A stretch of DNA of 64,000 nt from Devosia sp. FKR38 (GCF_005222805.1 NZ_STGC01000005.1:558001-622000), one strand, 5' to 3'; shown: positions 6,752 through 14,955, counted from the first letter of the stretch. Translations and numbers: made by a program. Notes: a model not told the origin generated them from the sequence alone.

Positions 6752-9700
6752 ATGGCAACTCTTGCTCTGTCGCTGGCCGGTCAGGCTGTGGGAGGCCTGG
6801 TGGGTGGACCCATCGGCGCCACCATCGGGCGGGCGCTGGGTGCCCTGGCTGGTAGCGCCATCGACAATGCGATCTTTGGCGAGGCGCCGCAGACTGCCCC
6901 GGCCGATATCCGCCTGCAGGGCTCGAGCGAGGGTGGGGCAGTGCCCCGGCTCTATGGCTGGAGCCGGCTGGCGGGCAATATTATCTGGGCGCGCGAACTC
7001 GAACGGCTGGGCGGCGATAGCGCCGGGGCCAAGGGGCTGGGCGAGAGCGAGGCCGACGAAGTGGGCGCCAGCTTTGCCGTGGCCTTTTGCGAGGGCGAGG
7101 TGCAGCGGCTAGGCCGCATCTGGGCTGATGGGCAATTGCTCGACACCAGCGGGCTGACGCTGCGCTTTTATCGCGGCACGCAGACACAATTGCCCGACGG
7201 GCTGATCGAGGCGACCCAGGGCGTGGCGCCGGCCTATCGCGGGTTGTGTTACCTCGTGGTGGAAAGCCTGCCGCTCAGCCGCTTCGGCAACCGCATTCCG
7301 CAATTGAGCGTCGAGCTGTGCCGCGTGGTCGGCGAGTTGGAGCCGCAGATCCGCGCGGTGACGCTGATCCCCGGCGCGACAGAGTTTGGCTATGACCCTG
7401 TGCCGCGCCTGCGCCTGCTCGGGCCGGGCGCCAGCACGGGCGAGAATATCCATGTGCCGGGCGGTGGCAGCGACTGGAACTGGTCGATCGACGAGCTGAC
7501 CGCGCTCTGCCCCAATCTGCGCCATGTGGCGCTGGTGGTGGCCTGGTTTGGCGACGATTTGCGCTGCGGGCAATGCCAGATCACGCCACGCGTTGAAGGC
7601 GCGGTGCGCCCGATGCTGGACACCGACTGGTCGGTGATGGGGCTGGGGCGCGGCGATGTGCCGGTGGTGACCAGCCATGCCGGCGGGGCGGCCTATGGCG
7701 GCACGCCGTCGGACCATGCGGTGCGCGCCGCCATCGCCGATCTCAAGGCGCGCGGCCTGGGCGTGACGCTCTATCCGCTGATCATGATGGATATTGCTGC
7801 AGGCAACAGCCTGCCCAACCCCTATGGCGGGACGGGCCAGCCGGCCTATCCCTGGCGCGGCCGCGTCACCTGTGATCCGGCGCCCGGGCAGCCGGGCACA
7901 CCGCATCTGGGCGCGGCGGCGAGTGCGCAGGTGGCCGATTTCGCCGCGCGCTATCGCAGCATGGTACTGCATTATGCCGGGCTGGCGGCCAGCGCAGGGG
8001 GCGTCGACGCCTTCATCATCGGCAGCGAAATGGTGGCGCTGACGGGCGTGCGCGGGCCGGGCACCAGCTTTCCTTTTGTCGATGCGCTGGTGGGTCTGGC
8101 GAGCGAGGTGCGCGCCATTGTGGGACCAGCGACGCGGCTGACCTATGCGGCGGACTGGAGCGAGTATTCCGGCGTCCAGGCGGGGGGCGAGAAGGTCTTC
8201 CACCTCGATCCGCTCTGGGCTTCGGCAGCCATCGACGCGGTGGGCATCGACAACTACATGCCGCTGGCGGACTGGCGCGACGGCGCCGGACATCGCGACG
8301 CCGAAGACGCGGCCAGTCCCTATGGGCTGGACTATCTGCGCGCCAATATCGCGGGCGGCGAGGGCTTTGACTGGTATTATGCCGGCGACGCCGACCGGCA
8401 GGCGCAGAACCGCACGCCGATCACCGACGGCGCCCATGGCGAGCCCTGGGTGTGGCGCTACAAGGATATCCGCAGCTGGTGGAGCCAGCCGCATCACGAC
8501 CGCCCCGGCGGCGTGCGCAATGCGTCTCCGACGGCCTGGGTGCCGGCCAGCAAGCCGATCTGGTTCACGGAATTGGGCTGCGGCGCGGTCGACAAGGGCG
8601 CCAACCAGCCCAATATCTTCGGCGACCCCAAGAGCGCCGAAAGCGGGCGGCCATATTTTTCCTCGGGCCTAACGGACCCGCTGATGCAGCGCCAACTGCT
8701 ACGGGCGCACCAGGCCTATTGGCGCGATGGCGCGCATAATCCGCCAGGCATGGTGGATGTCGATCGGCTTTATCTGTGGAGCTGGGACGCGCGGCCCTAC
8801 CCGGCCTTCCCGGCCCGGCTCGACGTCTGGTCGGACGGGACCAATCACCGCGCCGGCCATTGGCTGACCGGGCGGCTGGGCGGGCTGGCCAGCGACGAGC
8901 TGGCGCTAGCCATCGCTGCCGAGCATGGCGTGGCACTCAAGGCCGAACCGGCTCTGCCCTTTGTGTCGGGCTATGCGCTGGGCACGGTGAGCACGGCACG
9001 GGCGGCGCTGGAGCCGCTGCTGGCGGCGACAGGGCAGAGCGTGGCCAATCGCAGCGATGGGTTGTGGCTGGCGCGGCCGCGTCCGACCACGGCGCTGACC
9101 GTCGCGCCCGAGCATCTGGCAGAGGACGAGGGGCCGGTGCTGGCGCGCAAGCGCAGCGACCCCGCCGAAGTGCCGGGGCGGTTGGCGCTGAGCTTTGTCG
9201 ACCGCGAACGCGACTATCTCGGAGGTGCCGTGACGGCGCTGGCGCTGGAAGAGGGGGCGCTGGCGACGGAATCCCTGCCGCTGGTGCTCGATGGCACGGC
9301 GGCGCGACTGGCGGCAGAACGCCTGCTTGATGCCCAGGGCGGGCGGATCGAGACCGTCGAGCTGGCCTTGCCACCAAACGCCTTGCAACTGGAAGCGGGT
9401 GATCTGCTGGCCATTGCCGGGATCACCGACGGACCATTCGAAATCACCGACATCCGCGACGGCGCCACGCGGCGCATCAGCGCGCGCAGCCTGCCGCGCG
9501 ATGGCGCTGTGGCCAGCGCGCCGGACCGTCCGCTGGCGGCGGGCGCGGGGGTCAAACTACCCAGCGTGCCGCTGCTGGTGGCGGCGCATCTGCCGCCGCT
9601 GCCGGACGACCCCAGCCAGTCGCGCCTGGTGGTTGGTGGCCATGCCACGCCCTGGCCGGGTACGCTGCAACTGGCCGACACCGCCACCGGCGCCAACCTG

Positions 9701-10480
9701 CTGACGCTGCAGCGCGGTGCTGGGTTGGGCGAGACGGCAACGGCCCTGGGGCCGGGGCCAAGCGCGGTTTGGGATCGCGGAACGGGCTTTGAAATCATCC
9801 TCTATGCCGGCCATCTCGCGTCGGTGACGCCGCAGGCGGCGCTGGCGGGCAGCAATCGCCTGGCCGTCGAGACCGACGCCGGAGGCTGGGAGGTGATCGG
9901 CTTTGCCGAGGCGGTGCTGGTGGCGCCGGGGCGCTATCGGTTGAGCCACCTGCTGCGCGGGCTGGAGGGCAGTGGCCCCGCCAGGGGACCCATTGCCGCC
10001 GGTCGGCGCGTCATGCTGCTCGATGGCCGTGTGGCCAGCCTGCCGCTGGCGGCGGACTGGCTGGGCGAGACGAGGAGCCTGCGCGCCTATGCCGGCAGTG
10101 ACGATATGACCGGTACGGCACTGGAGATCTCACTGGACGCGGCGCCGGCCCTGCCGCTGCCACCGGTGCATTTGCGGGCGCTTCGGCTGGATAGCGGCGA
10201 TATCGCGCTGACCTGGCAGCGCTGCAGTCGCGCCGATGGTGCCGGCTGGGGCCTGCTCGACGTGCCGCTGGAGCATGTGCCGGAGCGCTATTCCCTGACC
10301 ATCACCAGCGCCGGACTGACGCTGCGGACACTGGAGCTGACGGCGCCGTCCGCGCTCTACGCGCTGGCCGATCAGACCAGCGATTTCGGCGGTCCGGCGA
10401 CCGCTTTTGACTTCGCTGTGGCCCAGATCAGCCCCGTGCTGGGCGCGGGATATGGTGCAACGGGAGAGTTCCATGGCTGA
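6752..10480 (+). CDS. GTA host-specificity / baseplate megaprotein (g15-like)
   Basis: A 1242-aa tail-tip protein that carries receptor recognition and probably saccharide-degrading functions. The N-terminal ~70 residues are a Gly/Ala-rich helical segment (AGQAVGGLVGGPIGATIGR). A GTA_TIM-like glycosidase domain spans roughly residues 310-690, with candidate acidic residues in IIGSEMVAL and FTELGCGAVDKG. A phage-tail_3-like region follows (about 780-960), and the C-terminal part is beta-rich and ends with DFAVAQISPVLGAG. The length is close to family members. Its stop overlaps the lysis gene start, so lysis follows particle genes in one transcript. The glycosidase residues are inferred from spacing. 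Confidence 0.92.
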   Translation: MATLALSLAGQAVGGLVGGPIGATIGRALGALAGSAIDNAIFGEAPQTAPADIRLQGSSEGGAVPRLYGWSRLAGNIIWARELERLGGDSAGAKGLGESEADEVGASFAVAFCEGEVQRLGRIWADGQLLDTSGLTLRFYRGTQTQLPDGLIEATQGVAPAYRGLCYLVVESLPLSRFGNRIPQLSVELCRVVGELEPQIRAVTLIPGATEFGYDPVPRLRLLGPGASTGENIHVPGGGSDWNWSIDELTALCPNLRHVALVVAWFGDDLRCGQCQITPRVEGAVRPMLDTDWSVMGLGRGDVPVVTSHAGGAAYGGTPSDHAVRAAIADLKARGLGVTLYPLIMMDIAAGNSLPNPYGGTGQPAYPWRGRVTCDPAPGQPGTPHLGAAASAQVADFAARYRSMVLHYAGLAASAGGVDAFIIGSEMVALTGVRGPGTSFPFVDALVGLASEVRAIVGPATRLTYAADWSEYSGVQAGGEKVFHLDPLWASAAIDAVGIDNYMPLADWRDGAGHRDAEDAASPYGLDYLRANIAGGEGFDWYYAGDADRQAQNRTPITDGAHGEPWVWRYKDIRSWWSQPHHDRPGGVRNASPTAWVPASKPIWFTELGCGAVDKGANQPNIFGDPKSAESGRPYFSSGLTDPLMQRQLLRAHQAYWRDGAHNPPGMVDVDRLYLWSWDARPYPAFPARLDVWSDGTNHRAGHWLTGRLGGLASDELALAIAAEHGVALKAEPALPFVSGYALGTVSTARAALEPLLAATGQSVANRSDGLWLARPRPTTALTVAPEHLAEDEGPVLARKRSDPAEVPGRLALSFVDRERDYLGGAVTALALEEGALATESLPLVLDGTAARLAAERLLDAQGGRIETVELALPPNALQLEAGDLLAIAGITDGPFEITDIRDGATRRISARSLPRDGAVASAPDRPLAAGAGVKLPSVPLLVAAHLPPLPDDPSQSRLVVGGHATPWPGTLQLADTATGANLLTLQRGAGLGETATALGPGPSAVWDRGTGFEIILYAGHLASVTPQAALAGSNRLAVETDAGGWEVIGFAEAVLVAPGRYRLSHLLRGLEGSGPARGPIAAGRRVMLLDGRVASLPLAADWLGETRSLRAYAGSDDMTGTALEISLDAAPALPLPPVHLRALRLDSGDIALTWQRCSRADGAGWGLLDVPLEHVPERYSLTITSAGLTLRTLELTAPSALYALADQTSDFGGPATAFDFAVAQISPVLGAGYGATGEFHG

Positions 10481-11237
10481 AGCGCGCTTTGAAGCCTGCC
10501 TCGCAATCGTGTTGGGGCACGAGGGCGGCTATGCCGACCATCCCGCCGATCCCGGCGGCGCCACCAATCTGGGTATCACCCGCCGAACACTGGCCGATTG
10601 GCGTCAGGTGTCACCCTGGTGGGCATTGCCAAAGGCTGAGGTGCGCGGATTGCAGAGGCCAGAGGCGGCGCGGATTTATCGGGCGCTCTATTGGCAGCGT
10701 TGCCAGGCCGACGACCTGCCGAGTGGGCTCGACCTGGCGCTGTTCGACTTCGCCGTCAACTCCGGGCCCGACCGGGCGATCCGCCAGATGCAGCGCCTGC
10801 TGGGCGTTGTGGCCGATGGCCGGATCGGCCCGATCACGCTTGCTGCAATCGCCACGCGCAACGCCGGGCCAGCCCTTGCAAGCCTGATCGCCGGCCTTTG
10901 CGACGCCCGGCTTGGGTTCCTCAGCCGGCTCAAGGGCTTTGCCACCTTCGGCAAGGGCTGGACCCGCCGCGTCGCCGCCATCCGGTCGGCGGCGCTGGCC
11001 GCGTCCGGCAGTCCGTTACCATCTCAATCACCACACAAGGGGAGGTCCGCCATGGACATTCTGAACGGCTACAAGACCTATATTACCGCCATCTTCATGC
11101 TGCTGGCCGGCCTTGCCCAGGCCTTCGGCATCGACCTGCCGACGCTCGAGGGCGGCTCGTCCGGCCAGATGATCATGGAGGCGCTGGCGCTGATCTTTCT
11201 GCGCCAGGGCATCAAGACCGGCGCGGGGCAGGGGTGA
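10473..11237 (+). CDS. GH108 endolysin with fused C-terminal holin-like segment
   Basis: The first ~170 residues are a GH108 muramidase: HEGGYADHPADPGGATNLGI contains the catalytic Glu and the family DPGG, and a PG_binding_3-type domain follows (DLALFDFAVNSGP, DGRIGPITL). After a Pro/Ser linker the frame continues without a stop into a 61-residue segment with a hydrophobic helix (YITAIFMLLAGLAQAFGI). That segment has its own strong ribosome site and ATG (see 11052-11237), and the linker looks like translated spacer. Related clusters usually have these as two genes. I chose the ATG at 10473, inside the preceding gene's end, because it starts the conserved domain. Lysis releases GTA particles. 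Confidence 0.85.
   Translation: MAEARFEACLAIVLGHEGGYADHPADPGGATNLGITRRTLADWRQVSPWWALPKAEVRGLQRPEAARIYRALYWQRCQADDLPSGLDLALFDFAVNSGPDRAIRQMQRLLGVVADGRIGPITLAAIATRNAGPALASLIAGLCDARLGFLSRLKGFATFGKGWTRRVAAIRSAALAASGSPLPSQSPHKGRSAMDILNGYKTYITAIFMLLAGLAQAFGIDLPTLEGGSSGQMIMEALALIFLRQGIKTGAGQG
11052..11237 (+). CDS. Holin-like protein from an in-frame internal start
   Basis: An AAGGGGAGG ribosome site 6-8 bases upstream of an ATG at 11052 would produce a free 61-aa product in the same frame as the endolysin. It opens with MDILNGYKTYITAIF, followed by one clear transmembrane helix and a second weaker hydrophobic stretch (MIMEALALIFL), like small holins found next to GH108 lysins. Seen: ribosome site, start codon, membrane helix. 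Inferred: that both the fusion and the free product are made. Without the internal start the endolysin would carry a membrane anchor. Confidence 0.7.
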   Translation: MDILNGYKTYITAIFMLLAGLAQAFGIDLPTLEGGSSGQMIMEALALIFLRQGIKTGAGQG

Positions 11238-11312
11238 CGCAAGGCCGTTGCATTCAGGCCCCGCGTCGCCGATATCTGTAGGTAGGCATACTCAAACCGG
11301 GACAGGACGCCG

Positions 11313-11561
11313 ATGGCAAAGCGCGTGTTCACCGTGACCGCCCGTTGGGACGACGAGGCAGAGGTCTACTTCGCGGAAAGCGACATTATCGGCCTGCATA
11401 TCGAGGCGACCACCATCGCCGAGTTCGAGGCCGTTATGCTCGATTTGGCACCAGGCCTGGTGATCGCCAACCATGTCACCAAAGAAGAGCTGCGTTCCAT
11501 CCCCCCGCAGGACCTGATCCCGACGATCATCTGGCAACGTCCTGTGCCAGAGGCGGCATGA
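11313..11561 (+). CDS. hicB: HicB-type antitoxin, DUF1902 family
   Basis: An 82-aa DUF1902 protein. The opening FTVTARWDDEAEVYFAESD followed by IIGLHIEATTIAEFEA is the partial RNase-H-like fold shared by HicB antitoxins. Members of the family are encoded next to HicA mRNA interferases and neutralise them, often also repressing the operon. No separate DNA-binding domain is visible, so any autoregulation would use the small fold itself. The stop is immediately followed by the toxin's TTG. It lies 75 bases after the GTA lysis gene on the same strand. Confidence 0.85.
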   Translation: MAKRVFTVTARWDDEAEVYFAESDIIGLHIEATTIAEFEAVMLDLAPGLVIANHVTKEELRSIPPQDLIPTIIWQRPVPEAA

Positions 11562-11756
11562 TTGGTCGCGGGCTACTACAAGCTGATAATTGGTGAGCTT
11601 CGTCGGCTTGGCTACACAAAGCTGGGCAATGCCAAGGGCTCGCACGAGAAATGGGTCGACCAGGCTGGCAAGGTCATGATCGTGCCGCACAATCTCAAGA
11701 GCCGACACACGGCCAACGCTATCCTCAAGGATGCCGGTAGTGCAGAGAAGATATGA
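11562..11756 (+). CDS. hicA: HicA-type mRNA interferase toxin
   Basis: A 64-aa HicA (YcfA-like) double-stranded-RNA-binding-fold toxin that cleaves mRNA. The active-site motif is KGSHEKW with the conserved His, and the C-terminus has KSRHTANAILKDAG. The start is a rare TTG directly abutting the antitoxin stop. An ATGA overlap at 11558 also exists but reads a 12-codon dead-end frame, so a one-base insertion near the start is possible. Toxin before antitoxin is common for hicAB; here the order is antitoxin first, as often seen with DUF1902 partners. Confidence 0.82.
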   Translation: MVAGYYKLIIGELRRLGYTKLGNAKGSHEKWVDQAGKVMIVPHNLKSRHTANAILKDAGSAEKI

Positions 11757-11859
11757 TGGCCTGAACGGAATGCCCTGCGTCCGCAGGTGTAGTGGTTCTA
11801 CAGCTAGCAAGAATGCGAGAGAGAATTATGCCGTCGCTGGGCGCTATTTTACCATCGAC

Positions 11860-11928
11860 GCCGGGACAAAGTCGCGGCATACAGCCAATGAGACGCTCAA
11901 GCAGGCCGGCCTGCCCAAGGCGTTCTGA
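11860..11928 (+). pseudogene. hicA 3'-end remnant
   Basis: This stretch reads AGTKSRHTANETLKQAGLP and a stop, matching the C-terminus of the intact HicA just upstream (NLKSRHTANAILKDAG). The bases before it do not encode the KGSHEKW active site and no ribosome site is present, so this is the tail of a second, decayed toxin gene. It could come from a tandem duplication or from an older HicAB module replaced by the present one. The 223-bp interval between hicA and the next gene holds nothing else except the direct repeat at 11939-11955. Confidence 0.65.
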
Positions 11929-11938
11929 GCGGGTGCCG

Positions 11939-11955
11939 CATTCATGTCCCATTCA
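11939..11955 (+). promoter_or_regulatory. Direct repeat CATTCA-N5-CATTCA, probable response-regulator box
   Basis: Two perfect CATTCA hexamers with 11-bp period, the spacing bound by OmpR/PhoP-type dimers. Twelve bases downstream is TAGTGT (11968-11973), a plausible -10, and there is no better -35. Transcription would then start at or next to the ATG at 11980, which has no ribosome site, so the mRNA may be leaderless. The gene behind it begins a cluster encoding an OmpR-family regulator, suggesting autoregulation. Confidence 0.6.
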
Positions 11956-11979
11956 GTTTCCGCGCCGTAGTGTGGGCCC

Positions 11980-12270
11980 ATGAAAACCTCGATTCCCCAT
12001 CTTCCAGCGACGATTGCCCTGGCCCTTGTGCTGGCGCTTGCCGGCGGCACGGTCGCTCAGGCTGAGTGCCTGGACAATCGCCAGATCCAGGAAGCCGTGT
12101 CCTCCGGCCAGATCATGTCCTTGGCCGATGTGCTGAATTCGGCCGGTATCGACGGCAGCGCCCAGGTGCTCAATGTCGCCGTTTGTGACGAGGGCGGTCG
12201 ACTCGTCTATAAGATCGGTGTGCTGACCGCCTCGGGCGCAGCAGAAAACCTGGTGCTGGACGCCCAATAG
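11980..12270 (+). CDS. Small secreted PepSY-like protein, candidate FeuN-type kinase inhibitor
   Basis: A 96-aa protein with a signal peptide (LPATIALALVLALAGGTVAQA, cleaved after AQA) and a ~70-residue mature part (LDNRQIQEAVSSGQI, LVYKIGVLT) resembling a single PepSY-like unit with two cysteines (AECLDN and AVCDEGG). It is 40 bases upstream of a FeuP-like regulator. In Sinorhizobium a small periplasmic protein, FeuN, is encoded before feuPQ and restrains the kinase. The role here is inferred from position, size and export signal; the sequence motif alone would not establish it. Confidence 0.65.
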   Translation: MKTSIPHLPATIALALVLALAGGTVAQAECLDNRQIQEAVSSGQIMSLADVLNSAGIDGSAQVLNVAVCDEGGRLVYKIGVLTASGAAENLVLDAQ

Positions 12271-12310
12271 TCCAGCCGCACAAGACCAGTCGCACTTCCG
12301 GGGGCCGCCG

Positions 12311-12970
12311 ATGCGCATACTTGTCGTCGAGGACGATACCAACCTCAATCGCCAGCTCAAGGATGCGCTGACCGAGGCCGGCTATGCCGTGGACGTGGCC
12401 TTTGACGGCGAGGAAGGGCACTTCCTGGGCGACACCGAGCCCTATGACGCGGTGGTGCTCGATATCGGCCTGCCGCAGATGGACGGGTTGAGCGTGCTGG
12501 AGGAATGGCGCCGCGCCGGCAAGACCATGCCGGTGCTGCTGCTGACAGCGCGCGACCGCTGGAGCGACAAGGTGCAGGGCATCGACGCCGGCGCCGATGA
12601 CTATGTCGCCAAGCCGTTCCACATGGAAGAAGTGCTGGCCCGCATCCGCGCCCTGGTGCGCCGCGCGGCGGGCCTGGCCTCCAATGAAATCGTCGCCGGC
12701 ACGGTGCGGCTCGATGCGCGCTCGGGCAAGGTGACCGTCGATGGCCAGTCGGTGAAGCTGACCAGCCATGAACTGCGCCTGCTGAGCTATCTCATGCACC
12801 ACAAGGGCAAGGTGATCTCGCGCACCGAACTGACCGAGCATCTCTATGATCAGGATTTCGACCGCGACAGCAATACCATCGAGGTCTTTGTCGGCCGCCT
12901 GCGCAAGAAGCTGCCGGATGACTGCATCCAGACCGTGCGCGGCCTCGGCTACCAGATCGCGGAAGACTAG
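12311..12970 (+). CDS. feuP: OmpR/PhoB-family response regulator, FeuP-like
   Basis: A 219-aa regulator with a receiver domain (acidic EDD at 7-9, phospho-acceptor Asp51 in VVLDIGLPQMDG, conserved Lys in VAKPF) and a C-terminal winged helix (LTSHELRLLSYLMHHKGKV, RDSNTIEVFVGRLRKKL). The sequence resembles rhizobial FeuP, which controls cyclic beta-glucan export and osmoadaptation. The partner kinase follows 67 bases downstream and the secreted protein precedes it. The direct repeat at 11939-11955 is a likely binding site. The FeuP name is by resemblance and context; the general class is certain. Confidence 0.85.
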   Translation: MRILVVEDDTNLNRQLKDALTEAGYAVDVAFDGEEGHFLGDTEPYDAVVLDIGLPQMDGLSVLEEWRRAGKTMPVLLLTARDRWSDKVQGIDAGADDYVAKPFHMEEVLARIRALVRRAAGLASNEIVAGTVRLDARSGKVTVDGQSVKLTSHELRLLSYLMHHKGKVISRTELTEHLYDQDFDRDSNTIEVFVGRLRKKLPDDCIQTVRGLGYQIAED

Positions 12971-13037
12971 GGTTGGCCCGGCGTCTGCATGAGGCCAGCC
13001 TGGCTGTGACCGCCGCGTTCGTCTGGGACGCGCGGCC

Positions 13038-14420
13038 GTGAAGCAGATGCGCAAGGGCTCGATCGCGGCATCGCTGTTCTGGCTGTCGGCCGGCTGGCTG
13101 ATCGTGGCGCTGGTGGCGACGGGCTTTCTGCTCACCGATCTCTATTCGCGGGCGCTCGACACATCGCTCTCCGAGACGCTGGATTTCCATGTCGAGAGCC
13201 TGGTCGGCGCGCTGCTCGAAACCACCGACCCCACCAGCCCAGACATCGCCCTGACCGATCCGCGATTCGGGCGTCCCCGCTCGGGCTGGTACTGGGCCAT
13301 CCGCGACAGCGATGGCGTGCTCTACAATCTCTCCTCATCTGTGGTCGGCATCAACCTCCCCGAGATCACCAGCGCCGCCGACGGCATGGGCCGGCGCACG
13401 GCCATCATGACCGATGCTTTTGGTACCGAGATGCGCATGGTGGAACGCACCGTGACCCTGGCGCCCAAGACCTACCAGATCGTGGTGACGGGCAATCTCA
13501 GCGAAATCCTCGAACTGGTCGGCGATTTCCGCGGCCAGGCCTTCATTGTGCTGGGCGCGGTGGGGGTGATGCTGGCGGTGATGAGCGCCATGGTCGCCCG
13601 CTTTGCCATGCGCCCCATTGCCCGGCTGAGCCAGGCCATCGAAGCCGTGCGGTCCGGCGACAGCGCCGATGTCACCGGCACCTATCCCCGCGAGATTGCC
13701 CCGCTGGCCGAGGAGGTCAACGAGTTGCTGCGCTCCAATACGCAAATCATCGAACGGGCGCGCAACCAGGTGGGCAATCTGGCTCATGGGCTTAAGACCC
13801 CCATCGCCGTGCTGCGCAATGAGGCCGGTGCCAACAAAGGGCCGCTGGCCGATGTCGTGCTCGACCAGAGCGGCAAGATGAGCGCCATTGTCGCCACCTA
13901 TCTCGACCGCGCCCGCATGGCGGCGCGCACCTCGGTGGTGGGCAAGAAGGCCGATGCGGCCGCAGTGATGACACGGCTGGTGCGGGTGATGCGCAAGATC
14001 CACCCCCAGGTCGAGATCGGCTGGACCGAGCCGGCGGCTGGGCTGGCCTGGTTCCGCGGCGATGAGGCTGACCTTGAGGAAATGGCCGGTAATCTCTTGG
14101 ACAATGCCTGCAAATGGTCACGCGGCAAGGTCAATGTCGCGCTGGTAGCCGAGCGCATCGACAATGCGACAATGCTGGTGCTGGCCATACAGGACAATGG
14201 CCCCGGTCTGACCGAGGAAGACGCCGGCAAAGTGTTGCGTCGCGGTGTCAGACTGGACGAGAAAACCCCCGGCAGCGGCTTGGGGCTCGATATCGTCAAG
14301 GAACTAGTGGATGTATATGGCGGCAAGCTGGCGCTGAAACGGTCTGCGCTGGGCGGTTTGCTGGCTGAATTGAGCCTGCCTTCGGCCCGTATATCGGCGA
14401 CGACCAGACCGTCGACATGA
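13038..14420 (+). CDS. feuQ: Sensor histidine kinase, FeuQ/PhoQ-like
   Basis: A 460-aa kinase with two transmembrane helices (about residues 14-36 and 170-190) enclosing a ~130-residue periplasmic sensor, then a HAMP region. The phospho-His lies near residue 249 in NLAHGLKTPIAVL, the PhoQ-type H-box with Gly in place of the usual Glu/Asp after His. N, G1 and G2 boxes are NLLDNACKW, DNGPGL and GSGLGLDIV. It starts with GTG at 13038; a downstream ATG two codons later (13047) is also possible. It presumably phosphorylates the regulator encoded just upstream. Confidence 0.85.
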   Translation: MKQMRKGSIAASLFWLSAGWLIVALVATGFLLTDLYSRALDTSLSETLDFHVESLVGALLETTDPTSPDIALTDPRFGRPRSGWYWAIRDSDGVLYNLSSSVVGINLPEITSAADGMGRRTAIMTDAFGTEMRMVERTVTLAPKTYQIVVTGNLSEILELVGDFRGQAFIVLGAVGVMLAVMSAMVARFAMRPIARLSQAIEAVRSGDSADVTGTYPREIAPLAEEVNELLRSNTQIIERARNQVGNLAHGLKTPIAVLRNEAGANKGPLADVVLDQSGKMSAIVATYLDRARMAARTSVVGKKADAAAVMTRLVRVMRKIHPQVEIGWTEPAAGLAWFRGDEADLEEMAGNLLDNACKWSRGKVNVALVAERIDNATMLVLAIQDNGPGLTEEDAGKVLRRGVRLDEKTPGSGLGLDIVKELVDVYGGKLALKRSALGGLLAELSLPSARISATTRPST

Positions 14421-14478
14421 CGCACTTTTGCCGCATTGCGCCAACATGACCTTTCCAGACACGCAGAGACACAAACAG

Positions 14479-14955
14479 ATGAACCGCTTCGCCATTTTCG
14501 CCGCCCCGCTGCTCGCCCTGACCCTGGCCGGGTGCTCGAGCACCGGCACGAACCAGGTGGCGCAGGCGCCGGTTGTCATCACCGCACCGGTGATGGCCAC
14601 GCCGCTGGTCGCCAGCCCTGCCCAGACCACCCAGCAGGCGCTCGCCACCACCAACGTCGCCAACGGCTTCATCGACAGCGGCGCCCTCGCGCTGATGACC
14701 GCCACTGATTCGGCCGAAGCCAATAGCGCCCAGTTCTATGCGCTGCAGTTTGGCCGCCCCGGCGCCCCGCGCGCCTGGACCGGCAGCAAGGGCACCACCG
14801 GCTCGGTCGCCGTCGGCCCCTATGTGCGCGTGAACAACCTCGATTGCCGCGATTTCACCCACACCGTGAAGGTCGGCGCCCAGGAGTTCGTCAAGAAGGG
14901 CACGGCCTGCCGCGAGCAGAACGGCAACTGGGCCGTCGAGAAGTCGGCCGCCTGA
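14479..14955 (+). CDS. Surface-antigen-type lipoprotein
   Basis: A 158-aa lipoprotein: the lipobox LTLAGCSS gives lipidation at Cys19. The C-terminal ~55 residues (VNNLDCRDFTHTVKVG, KKGTACREQNGNW) match the 17-kDa surface antigen type 2 domain (PF16998) with its two cysteines. The Asp-free +2 residue (Ser) predicts sorting to the outer membrane. I chose the ATG at 14479 because it begins directly with the signal peptide, rather than an in-frame ATG at 14428. It stands alone after the kinase gene. Confidence 0.8.
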   Translation: MNRFAIFAAPLLALTLAGCSSTGTNQVAQAPVVITAPVMATPLVASPAQTTQQALATTNVANGFIDSGALALMTATDSAEANSAQFYALQFGRPGAPRAWTGSKGTTGSVAVGPYVRVNNLDCRDFTHTVKVGAQEFVKKGTACREQNGNWAVEKSAA

